Shown: piece after piece, positions 6,864-14,900 of the stretch
How the letters are laid out: every line of letters begins with the position of its first letter
Position numbering within the stretch: the first letter of the stretch is position 1
Virus record (IMG/VR): IMGVR_UViG_3300047557_003354
Coordinates: 1 to 26,681 of that record
DNA from: a virus
Length of the DNA: 26,681 bases
Strand: one strand, 5' to 3'
Position numbers and translations under genes: made by a program
Notes under the pieces: model-generated
What the model saw: the letters and a program-made list of their open reading frames with translations, nothing else
What the model was told of the DNA's origin: nothing
Database searches by the model: none

Positions 6864-7195
6864 TACGACTCCACTATGCCCGTAAATACGGCGTTAACAA
6901 CGTTCCCCGTACTAGCGCTTGCCCAAACTTTATATCCACTAGGAACAAATAAATCAGGAGTAAGCATGATTGTTTCTTGCGCCGTCATGCTGAGCTCATG
7001 AAAAATTCTATTAGCTGCAGCAGTAGATGATGCCCCAGAGTTCGTTAAAGAAATACGAACAGTCACTGTCGACGAACTTGTATTGCAAAGAATAATCTGC
7101 GTAACCAGCGTGTCGGCCGATGCCGTAATAGTGGCCGATTCGCTTGCGTGAACAGGCAACTGTGCTTGAGTCAAGAGTGATTGTACTAATTCCAT
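6863..7195 (-). CDS. Small beta-rich fibre-associated protein
   Basis: This 110-aa, beta-rich protein is a paralogue of the 110-aa protein at 11662-11994. Both contain a strand of the form I/V-x-Q-I-I-x-CNTS, then an NRIF or NRFM stretch and a C-terminal G-I-V/W-E. The shared length and position beside fibre genes suggest a repeated structural part, perhaps a small capsid- or fibre-decorating sandwich domain (inference). A strong AGGAG lies about 6 bases before the ATG. Confidence 0.8.
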   Translation of the reverse strand: MELVQSLLTQAQLPVHASESATITASADTLVTQIILCNTSSSTVTVRISLTNSGASSTAAANRIFHELSMTAQETIMLTPDLFVPSGYKVWASASTGNVVNAVFTGIVES

Positions 7196-7202
7196 GATGC
7201 TC

Positions 7203-9017
7203 CTATATCTTTATGATGTAGTTAAGAACTATGTAAGGCTGGAGATTCCCGGCATTGCCGCCACCAGAAGAGCCGGTGTATTCAGTCGAAGATATACCTG
7301 TCGTGAATGTATGTGAGTGAGCTGTTCCAGCTTGACTTGTTCTTGTGTAGTTTGTAAGACCGCCAACTGTATATTGAGAGCCAAAGTTAACGGCTGCTCC
7401 ACCATCTGGCGTATAGTCGACATAGTTGTGAACGTGAGCACCTTCTGTATTTGTCGTCCCCGTATGGGTATGTGCTGCGCCAGGGTGAGTGTGTGCCTGT
7501 AGTTCTTTATGCCCCCCCGTTTCGCCAAGGGCATCAAAAGACGTATCTCCAGAATCAAGTCCTACAGGAACTTTTCCTTTTAGATTAGGAACATTAAACG
7601 TTGTTGAACCATCGCCGGAACCATACAGAGTCCCTATGGCAGTGAAGAGGCTTGCATAAGTTGTCCTTGATATCGCCTGGCCATCACAAAGGACCCACCC
7701 ATCAGGTATTGACAATCCTGCAAACATTGAAATCATTCCAGGAGGCGAGTACCAAGAGCCTTCTTGACTATCTAGAAGGTCAGAGTTTAGGTTTGAAACT
7801 TTCGTAGTTGAAGATACTGTTAGTGGTGCAGTGCCAGTAGGTTGCGTTAGTTCAATCTTTAAAGCCTTAATTGGGGCATCTTGATAAGAGGCATGAGCAA
7901 CATTGATGTCTGCCCCTGGCTCTTCCGTATAACCCTGAAAGAATTTAAATGTCCCATCTGTGGCGTCACGAAACATACCAGCATGCTTATAGGTGCCGTC
8001 GTTATAGTTTCCAGCAATACCAAGGTCTGGATTTGTTATCGTGCTGCCGTCATTTAGATAAATAAACGCATCTTCGACCGCAAGGTTTGTTTCATTAACG
8101 GTATTTAATGTCCCAGAAACAGTTAAATCACCAGTAATAGTTAAATTATGAAATTCGACGTCATCAGTAGTTGCTACTGCTTGACCTATTGAGATGGTGG
8201 GTGTGGCTGTTTCACCAGAATTATTAGCTAGCGCAACACCTGTTCCGGCAACGAGAGAAGCAACGTAGTCTCCAGTTGTTTGTGTTCCAAGAGTAATGGC
8301 TAGGTCGGATTTAACAACTTCGGTGACTTGGCCGTATGAGTTAGTAGAAATATCATGTATATACTGAGTCTTTGACCCAGCAATTCCATTTGTTCTTGAA
8401 ACAGTATCCAGGCTTACTGTTGGGCTAGAACCTTCTCCGGGGGTGTGGGTAACAATTATCCCCGACCCAGCTGTTAAGTCAGAGACATAGCTCCCTGTCG
8501 TATCGGTCCCAAGGGCAATAGTCCCAAGGAGAGCAACTGTGCCACTCGCGTCCTGAAGAGTCACTGTTCTATCTGCAGTAGCATCAGTGGCAACAATTAC
8601 TGTTTTATAATCATTGGCTGTGCCTTCGATAATTAACGATGTTCCGACTGTTGCAGAACCGGTAATTGTTAGGGCTGCGAATGTTGGCGAATCTCCTGTT
8701 CCGACTGCTTGGCCAATGGCAATTGTTGGGGTAACACCCTCGCCAGAGCCACTAGTTACGGTCACTCCGGTACCTGCGTTGACTGCCTCAACATAGTCAC
8801 CGGTTGTTGAAGCGCCTAGCTCGATAGAACCTGCTGACGTCGAGATTACGTCTATAACGCCAGATTCAGTGACTCTAAAAACAGAGTTGCCTGCCTCATC
8901 CTTAATGTCAAGTAATGCTCCAGTTGATTCTGAATCAGCTTTTTGGATAACGAAAGAATCGTCCCCGATAGTAAATATGGGGGCCGAATCAAATCTTTTC
9001 CGCTTAAATAGAGGCAT
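7203..9017 (-). CDS. Tail fibre with phage tail-collar domain and HxH motifs
   Basis: This 604-aa protein has an N-terminal KRKRFDSAPIFTIG segment, then a shaft of repeats such as LGTDTTGSYVSDLTAG and HTPGEGSSPTVSL, which recur in the 1380-aa fibre. A TGDLTVSGTLNTVNETNLAVED module follows. A tail-collar domain sits at about 426-485 (PPGMISMFAG, PDGWVLCDGQ, NVPNLKGKVPVG). The tip has four HxH motifs at about 509-511, 516-518, 528-530 and 567-569, and the protein ends in LQPYIVLNYIIKI, the usual end of collar-type short fibres. HxH motifs in the T4 gp37 tip coordinate iron, so metal binding is plausible. A TTG two codons upstream would leave no spacing from AAGGA, so the ATG at 9017 is preferred. 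Confidence 0.92.
   Translation of the reverse strand: MPLFKRKRFDSAPIFTIGDDSFVIQKADSESTGALLDIKDEAGNSVFRVTESGVIDVISTSAGSIELGASTTGDYVEAVNAGTGVTVTSGSGEGVTPTIAIGQAVGTGDSPTFAALTITGSATVGTSLIIEGTANDYKTVIVATDATADRTVTLQDASGTVALLGTIALGTDTTGSYVSDLTAGSGIIVTHTPGEGSSPTVSLDTVSRTNGIAGSKTQYIHDISTNSYGQVTEVVKSDLAITLGTQTTGDYVASLVAGTGVALANNSGETATPTISIGQAVATTDDVEFHNLTITGDLTVSGTLNTVNETNLAVEDAFIYLNDGSTITNPDLGIAGNYNDGTYKHAGMFRDATDGTFKFFQGYTEEPGADINVAHASYQDAPIKALKIELTQPTGTAPLTVSSTTKVSNLNSDLLDSQEGSWYSPPGMISMFAGLSIPDGWVLCDGQAISRTTYASLFTAIGTLYGSGDGSTTFNVPNLKGKVPVGLDSGDTSFDALGETGGHKELQAHTHPGAAHTHTGTTNTEGAHVHNYVDYTPDGGAAVNFGSQYTVGGLTNYTRTSQAGTAHSHTFTTGISSTEYTGSSGGGNAGNLQPYIVLNYIIKI
8419..8438. repeat. 20-bp direct repeat, copy A (604-aa fibre)
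   Basis: This is identical to 12456-12475 and encodes part of the GEGSSPT shaft repeat. Confidence 0.75.
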
Positions 9018-9023
9018 AGACAA

Positions 9024-9028
9024 TCCTT
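9024..9028 (-). promoter_or_regulatory. Ribosome binding site deciding the 9017 start
   Basis: AAGGA lies 6 bases before the ATG at 9017, good spacing. It directly abuts a TTG at 9023, which rules against that upstream start. Confidence 0.6.
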
Positions 9029-9037
9029 AAAACCAGC

Positions 9038-9066
9038 GTTCTACTCTAATTATGGCATAGTAGAAC
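9038..9066 (-). terminator. Hairpin in the 106-base gap upstream of the collar fibre
   Basis: A perfect 8-bp inverted repeat, GTTCTACT and AGTAGAAC, is separated by a 13-base loop. On the minus strand it is followed by a GCTGGTTTTAAGG stretch. It could be a weak terminator or an RNA processing/protection hairpin ahead of the 604-aa fibre. The short T-run makes full termination doubtful. The rest of the gap (9067-9123) contains a TTGACA but no convincing -10 box at the right spacing. Confidence 0.4.
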
Positions 9067-9123
9067 ACCGCCACGGTCCACAAATCCCACGCTCTAAATG
9101 CGTAGTGTCAATAATTGACGAGT

Positions 9124-9285
9124 CTATTCAGATGCATCTGGTGCAGTATTTTGCCCAGCGGTCATCATCTTATTTAATTCTACGACGAGCTGGGAAACAC
9201 GAGCCTGCAGCACGATGTTTTCCATAGTTAGCGAGTGAATGCGCTTTGACATCTCGTCAATAATTACTTGTGGATTTAGTTCCAT
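9124..9285 (-). CDS. Small coiled-coil protein
   Basis: This 53-aa protein starts MELNPQ and is mostly one helix with heptad-like hydrophobics (IVLQARVSQLVVELNKMM), then a short polar tail. The ATG at 9285 is two bases after the stop of the C1q-like gene. A GTG at 9363 in the same frame would overlap that gene by 76 bases and add cysteine- and aromatic-rich residues unlike the rest, so the short form is preferred. It may be a fibre-assembly or chaperone-like peptide, comparable in size and position to the 74-aa gene. The function is unproven. Confidence 0.75.
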   Translation of the reverse strand: MELNPQVIIDEMSKRIHSLTMENIVLQARVSQLVVELNKMMTAGQNTAPDASE

Positions 9286-9287
9286 GA

Positions 9288-9890
9288 TTAACCAATCAAG
9301 CTTCCTCTGAAATATGTGTGAAAGGAGTTCGAATAGACAGTCACAGACGAACCACCGGACCACGAAACAAAACCAACTGTATCATTTGCATTAAGATACA
9401 AAAATCCACTTCCAGACACATTAGCTGAGTTTGTGTTATCTAAAGCAAAAGACCTTTCTCTCGCTCCATTAATAACCCACCAAAGCTGACTAACTAGCCC
9501 GCTTTGATATACACCAGCCTGGAATATATATGTACCAGATACTGGTGCAGTGAATAGACCAGTGCTAGTGCTGTAGTGTCCACCAACATTGTAGGTTGTA
9601 GAATTCATTATTACTGGTGTTGTCTGAGCCGCCGGGTTATAAGAGTAATCAGAAGACCTTGTAGCGAGAAATCTAGGCTGGTTTGGTGTCTGCACAATGC
9701 CAGTAGCACTAACTGTTAGGGAATCAATTTTCCCTATGCCAACCCATGCTGCTCCGCTCCAAACTAAAACCCTGTCAGTATCGGTCTCGTAAATGACTTG
9801 CCCCTCGTAGGGCGATGTTGGTCGCGTTGACGATGTGCATACACCCGGCTGAGATATGCGGCTGCTTGGAAGATAATTAGAAAGACCCAC
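9288..9890 (-). CDS. Short tail fibre with C1q-like C-terminal domain
   Basis: This 200-aa protein has two parts. Residues 14-53 form a shared anchor (PGVCTSSTRPTSPYEGQ, then VIYETDTDRVLVWSGAAWV), found with 29 of 40 residues identical in the next gene upstream. Residues of about 85-200 look like a C1q/TNF-like jelly-roll (VGGHYSTSTGLFTAPVSGTY, then FLYLNANDTVGF and a final aromatic strand), a trimeric binding domain common at phage fibre tips. The GTG start at 9890 is two bases after the preceding stop and matches the GTG start chosen for its paralogue. It is probably a receptor-binding or carbohydrate-binding part. Confidence 0.85.
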   Translation of the reverse strand: MGLSNYLPSSRISQPGVCTSSTRPTSPYEGQVIYETDTDRVLVWSGAAWVGIGKIDSLTVSATGIVQTPNQPRFLATRSSDYSYNPAAQTTPVIMNSTTYNVGGHYSTSTGLFTAPVSGTYIFQAGVYQSGLVSQLWWVINGARERSFALDNTNSANVSGSGFLYLNANDTVGFVSWSGGSSVTVYSNSFHTYFRGSLIG

Positions 9891-9892
9891 AA

Positions 9893-10546
9893 CTATGACC
9901 TATATCCATAAACAAAGTAATTGAACGTATTTGTGTCATTGGAAACTGTATTTGTTATCCTGAAGCCATCAAATGACTGCGCAGCGCTTTGATATCCACC
10001 GCCCGAGTATCCAGCATCATAGTTTGTTGAAACCCACTGAACTGTAGTTTGGTCAGTCTCGAATGGGCGCTGGATTTCTATCTGTGAAGCGCTAGGGCTA
10101 CCATTGGAAGATGTAATTACAGTGAAGTAAACAAGACCGCCAGAGCCAGAGTTTGCAGGGCCAAATCCTCCGGACCATGTTGAATAGTAAGCCCCCCAAT
10201 AATATGCGGAGCTAGGCGCAGAACCTGAGCTTGTCATTTGCAGTGCAATTGTTCTAATTCCTCCAGGGGAAGTAAAATCATTAAGAATTATTCTGTAGTT
10301 AGTGTACTCAGAAGAAAAAACATTATTCAGAATAAAGTTATTCCCAGAATATGAACCTGAAGTAATTAACTGTAGTCCTGGAGGCTGGTCAGTGTCTGCA
10401 ATCATTACCCATGCGGCACCCTCATACACCAATACACGATTTGTGTTTGTTTCGTATATCATCTGACCTTCGTACGGCGTTGTGGGTCGAGTTGTAGACG
10501 TACATATACCAGGACGAAGATTGCTTGATACGTTACTGATTCCCAC
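9893..10546 (-). CDS. Short tail fibre sharing an anchor with the C1q-like fibre
   Basis: This 217-aa protein has the same anchor as its neighbour (residues 11-50, RPGICTSTTRPTTPYEGQ and so on) followed by a different beta-rich tip containing YYWGAYYSTWSGGFG and an FDGFRITNT strand near the end. A longer start (ATG at 10594) exists, but the GTG at 10546 is preferred. It has GGAG 5 bases upstream, its product begins VGISN like the paralogue's MGLSN, and it shortens the overlap with the 53-aa gene at 10533-10694 to 14 bases. The tip fold is not recognised. A receptor-binding role is inferred from the anchor and neighbours. Confidence 0.8.
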   Translation of the reverse strand: MGISNVSSNLRPGICTSTTRPTTPYEGQMIYETNTNRVLVYEGAAWVMIADTDQPPGLQLITSGSYSGNNFILNNVFSSEYTNYRIILNDFTSPGGIRTIALQMTSSGSAPSSAYYWGAYYSTWSGGFGPANSGSGGLVYFTVITSSNGSPSASQIEIQRPFETDQTTVQWVSTNYDAGYSGGGYQSAAQSFDGFRITNTVSNDTNTFNYFVYGYRS

Positions 10547-10694
10547 TAGAGCTCCATTCCTCTGGCGTATTCCCTTCAGATAACCAAACAGCATAATCTA
10601 ATGCATATTCAGTTGTGCCGGTAGGGTCAAAATTGGCTGACCAATTTTCAGCAACAACAATAATATCGTCACCTTTTGTATAGTACTTAATCAT
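10533..10694 (-). CDS. Small hypothetical protein nested between two fibre genes
   Basis: This 53-aa frame starts with an ATG overlapping the stop of the 323-aa fibre gene (ATGA) and ends 14 bases inside the next gene. It accounts for the only sizeable space between these two genes. The product begins MIKYYTKGDDIIVVAENW and continues with FDPTGTTEYALDYAVWLSEG, with acidic and aromatic residues and no repeats. The ATGA coupling and the protein-like composition argue that it is real. It is unlike the fibres, and no function can be given. Confidence 0.65.
   Translation of the reverse strand: MIKYYTKGDDIIVVAENWSANFDPTGTTEYALDYAVWLSEGNTPEEWSSSGNQ
10552..10555 (-). promoter_or_regulatory. Ribosome binding site deciding the 10546 GTG start
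   Basis: GGAG lies 5 bases before the GTG at 10546. A second AGAGGA sits slightly further upstream at 10558-10563. No comparable site was noted for the ATG at 10594. Confidence 0.55.
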
Positions 10695-11662
10695 AGTTCC
10701 GCATCCTGAATCAACGTTGAACTACCGCTATTCGAATAAAACCCGCTCTGATTTGTATTACCTATAGATGGATTGACTGTCGACGTCAGAATCATCCAGT
10801 TTGCTCCCCTGTCATAAATAGAAGGAGAAGCAGAAGTGTTTATGACTGTCCAAGAGCCAGATATAGTAGCACTAGACGGCCTAGACCTCATAACGACAGG
10901 CATGGGAACAAGAAGTGTAAAAGTTGTGCTTGCTGGTTGATATACGCTGCACCACAAGTCTCCATTATTTGCACTTACCCAGCGCCAGTAATACCTTTGA
11001 CACAGTTCTAGTTCCACTCCAATAGGGCGCTGCTCAAACGGGGTGGCAACAGAACCTCTCTCTAACTGAACATCTGCGACTTTGACAATTTTTCCATATG
11101 TTGTATGCCCGCTAGTTTGAATTTCAACCTGCAAGCCATTATTGATATTGGAGTAACCAGATATATCAACGGTATGTGTAACTTTTGTCCAAGTCGCATT
11201 ACTGCAAGATTGTAAAGGCTGCGTGAGCATGTTGGTTACGGTTGTGAAGTTGTCCGCAGCAGATGGCGTACCGAGCAATAAGTTCGGGGTGATGGAAGAA
11301 CCTGTACTGTTATAAATCCAGGCAGAGAATGTAACAAAACCCTTGAGCCCATAAACATGGGCTGACTCTATTTTTTGCCCTAATCTGCACGTGCTTCCCC
11401 CAACACCATTGGGGGTAATGGCTAGCGAATATCTAGAATTGTTTTCTGGCGGAACAGATGTATCTCGGATAGCCCCCATTAGTGCTCCAACTGGAGACAT
11501 AAACCATCTATCTGCTGTATACCCTGTTGCACCAGAGGCGACATCTATTGATGTTGCAATCCATCTTTGCCATACATCAAACCCCCCGTTGATTAGCTTG
11601 TTACGAAAACTTAAACCAGCAGGGGCAAGTGCAGCAGCACCCAGTCCAGAAGAAATACCCAT
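10691..11662 (-). CDS. Tail fibre / carbohydrate-binding-like adhesin
   Basis: This 323-aa protein begins with a Gly/Ala-rich leader, then the widespread phage-fibre opening FRNKLINGGFDVWQR at about 19-33 and a YTADRWFM segment. The middle forms a jelly-roll-like sandwich of the kind often annotated as a carbohydrate-binding module, ending near DVQLERGSVATPFEQRP and followed by LCQRYYWRW. The last 90 residues are a separate beta-rich tip. It starts by a one-base TAATG overlap with the 110-aa gene. The likely role is binding host surface sugars from the tail, based on the family pattern and neighbours. Confidence 0.87.
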   Translation of the reverse strand: MGISSGLGAAALAPAGLSFRNKLINGGFDVWQRWIATSIDVASGATGYTADRWFMSPVGALMGAIRDTSVPPENNSRYSLAITPNGVGGSTCRLGQKIESAHVYGLKGFVTFSAWIYNSTGSSITPNLLLGTPSAADNFTTVTNMLTQPLQSCSNATWTKVTHTVDISGYSNINNGLQVEIQTSGHTTYGKIVKVADVQLERGSVATPFEQRPIGVELELCQRYYWRWVSANNGDLWCSVYQPASTTFTLLVPMPVVMRSRPSSATISGSWTVINTSASPSIYDRGANWMILTSTVNPSIGNTNQSGFYSNSGSSTLIQDAEL

Positions 11663-11994
11663 TAGTTCTGTCTCTCCCAGCCAATAATAAACAGGTTTAT
11701 GCCAGCCCTATCCGCATACCCATAAAGCTGGGTAGTTGATTCAAGAACGAGTGCAGTATCAAGAACGATTGTGTCATTGATGGCTATGGGGAGCGCCGAC
11801 ATGAATCTATTCCCTGGCGTATTTGCATTGCCCAGGGCCATGTAAATCAGAGCCTCGACACCTGATGTATTGCAAAAAATGAGCTGCTTAATTACCCATG
11901 TATAACCCGATGAAGGGCTAATAATCCAGCTGCTCGACGTACCGAGGCCGTATGGGCCATAAAGTAGTTTCTCTGTTCTGTCTCCACTTGCCAT
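11662..11994 (-). CDS. Small beta-rich fibre-associated protein (paralogue of 6863-7195)
   Basis: This 110-aa protein shares length and core strands with the protein at 6863-7195: WVIKQLIFCNTS, a GNRFMSALPI stretch and LFIIGWE near the end. Its start codon is one base past the stop of the 1380-aa fibre, and it ends in the start codon of the 323-aa fibre. Each copy thus sits between fibre genes, which suggests a standard accessory part of a fibre unit. No catalytic motif is visible. Confidence 0.8.
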   Translation of the reverse strand: MASGDRTEKLLYGPYGLGTSSSWIISPSSGYTWVIKQLIFCNTSGVEALIYMALGNANTPGNRFMSALPIAINDTIVLDTALVLESTTQLYGYADRAGINLFIIGWERQN

Positions 11995-11995
11995 T

Positions 11996-14900
11996 TCAGA
12001 CTCCTATGTCCATTGTAATGAGGGCAGCGCTCGATGAGCTAGACATTACACTTCCTCCAATTGCTGTGTATGTCATGCCGTCGTTGGTGAATTCCCACTT
12101 GTCGTCCATTTCGTTCCAGCGAATAGCGGTAGTGGGATACATGCCACCACCACGATTAACCTCTATTCCAGCATTCCCGGTTGGGAACATGGCTCCACTA
12201 TTCAAGGTTATTATGTTGTCTTTTACCTGTAGTTCGGCTGTATTTATAGTTGTTGTTATACCAGAAACGGTCATGTTCCCTGTAACCACTAGGTCGTCGT
12301 CAATAGTTACAGTACCGCCGGCAGAGTCAATTGTAAGATTTCCAGATACTGTGTCTATCTCTCTATCGTCAGTAATGCCAACTTGTACTTTTTTAGATGT
12401 GACACCAGTAAAGTTAACTTCTGCTTGAGGCGCTACATCCTGACCTATTGCGATAGTTGGGCTAGAACCTTCTCCTGGGGTGTGTGTAACCGTAACTCCA
12501 AGGCCAGCAGTAATGTCTGATACATAGTTCCCTGTTGTATCTGTTCCTAATTCAATAGAACCAGTTGTCCAGTTAGAGCCATCGTGTTTTAAAAAATCAC
12601 CAGAAGATACAACTTCGTAAAAAACGCCAGACAAATTATTTAGGGCAGTCATCCCCTCTAGGGCTATAGGGGCATTAGCCGAGCCTCCCTCTACGTGCTC
12701 GTAAAGCACCCTCCATCTCCCGAATGTGCCATATTCATCCCAGAAAAGTTTTGCGTTATACCTTGTCCCGCGTTCGACTTCTATGCCAGCTTCCAGCACC
12801 GGACTGCCAGTAACTCCTGAATTGAGGATAACAACATTGTCTTCAACTAAAAGATTTTCTGTATTAAGCGTCGTTGTTGTTCCGGAAACAGTTAGGTTCC
12901 CAGTTACGGTCAAATCGCCATTTAGTTGCGAAGATGTTTCACCAACCTCAAGTCCATACCCGCCAACGGGCTTGATATATACAGAGCCCTGTAGTGACTG
13001 GATTGTAGTATCGCCAGCCCAGCCTCCTAGCTGAAGCTTGTCTAACGACAGGCTTGAGAATTGTGGGGTAGACACTACAGCAACGGTTGGACTGGAGCCC
13101 TCTCCAGGAGTGTGAGAAACGCTTATGTTTGTACCAGCCGTTACGTCAGATACGTAGTTGCCAGTAGTGTCGGTGCCAAGGGCGATTGAACCGAGAAGAG
13201 CTATTGTTCCAGTTGCGTTTGGAATTGTTATTTCATTTGTGCCAGTAATAGTCGTCGGCTTTTTAATGGAAACGTAATTGCTTCCACTGATAAACATAAG
13301 TTTTGCTGAGTCAAAATCTGCAATTGGGTTTCCGTTCTCGTAGACCTCTATACCGCTTACGCCTATGTTTGTTGAATATGTTCCGCCGCTATCGCCATAA
13401 TAAACAGCTATTCCAGAAGACTGAATAGAAGAATATCTGGAACCGCCACTAATTGATTCAGATACCCGGAGTGAATATGGGCTTGTGTAGAGACCATTGG
13501 GTCCGTTTTTAGTAACAACCCAATCAGTTCCGTTGTAATAAAGAAGTGTCCCGCCAGCGCCATCAAAAGACTGGCCAGACGTATTCACATTAGAAAGGTC
13601 GTCGAGGAGAGCATTAAGTGAAACTGTTGGGCTTGACCCTTCTGATGGTGTGTGAGAAACGGAAATTCCTGTTCCAGCATTTAACCCAGAAACATAGTTG
13701 CCAACCGTGTCGCTGCCAAGGGTAATTACACGGTTTTCCCAGCGTGATTCCGCAGCGTCCCAAAAGAGAACTTGGTTTGTTTGAAGTGCGTAATCATAGA
13801 GTGTTGCTACCCAAGCATTTACGCCTTCCGATGAGTCGTAAACAAGAAGTGAACCCTCTGTGAAAGTTGTCGCCTCGACGTCTTCAAGGCTGTTGATTGA
13901 AAAACTACCAATAAAATCATTTGCATTAATTGTTTGCCAATATGGCGGCTGCTCTTCCCCGGGAGACCTATGTATAAGTAAACTGTTGTAATCAATGCCG
14001 GCAGTATCAACGTCGCTTAAGTCGTTTATTGCTAGTTGTGAGTTAACCCACAGCGAGCCGTTGTACTTAAGGACATCACCAGATATTTTTCCACTAATAG
14101 CAACATCATGTAATTCGTCTAGTTCGTAGCCGTTTTGTGTCGCAACATAGATGATTCCATTTACTGTCGCCCGCACAACCACACCAATAAATACCAAATG
14201 GTCTGGTGCTGTTGGTTTTGTCGTGGTGAATGCACCGTTTTCCCCAAGCCACAGAACATCTCCGGCTGTATATCCAGTAGATAGGTTTATGCCGTCAACA
14301 TATCCTCGGGTGACAATTGGTCCATTTTCATTTGCAAGAATATTTGCACCAGCAACACCAACTGTTTTTGATGAGGTTGTGTCTGAACTGTTATCCGCTC
14401 TTTTTACAGTCGCATGGTCGCCTGTTGAACCAAATAAATAGACACAGGTTCCTGTCGTGATAGTTGTCGACTCCGCATTTCTCACATAAGAGACAAGGGG
14501 GATATGACCGTTTACCCAGTTTGTGCCGTCATAAGAAAGACCCTGAAATTCTTCAGGTGCAGTAATAACCACATCTGATAAACCATTTAGGTCTGAAGCA
14601 AATCCACCTATTGCGTCCTGCACAAATTCGGTTGTGGCTATTTGAGTTGTATCCGTTCCGTATGCGGCTGTTGGCGCTGTTGGCGTCCCTGTTAGGCCTG
14701 GAGACGCGAGGGGGGCTTTGTCCGCTAGAGCGTTAGTTACAGTTGTAGCAAAGTTTTCGTCATCACCTAATGCAGCAGCTAATTCATTTAGTGTGTCTAG
14801 AGCGGCTGGGGCAACATCTACTAAGTTTGATATCGCTGTATCGACATATGTCTCCGTAGCAACGCCATCTTGTGGAACCCAGTTTGTGCCGTCAAATTTC

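Noticed and set aside
9067-9123. Sigma-70 promoter from a TTGACA in the gap before the collar fibre
   Set aside because: No acceptable -10 box at 16-18 bases; the AT-rich part lies in the hairpin loop instead.
9124-9363. Longer 79-codon form of the small coiled-coil gene from a GTG
   Set aside because: It would overlap the C1q-like gene by 76 bases; the ATG at 9285 sits two bases after that gene.
9893-10594. Longer 233-codon form of the short fibre from an ATG at 10594
   Set aside because: The extra 16 residues have no counterpart in the paralogue, and the GTG at 10546 has a better ribosome site.
11952-12428. Plus-strand frame of 158 codons
   Set aside because: Antisense to the end of the long fibre gene; it reads as the complement of its repeats.
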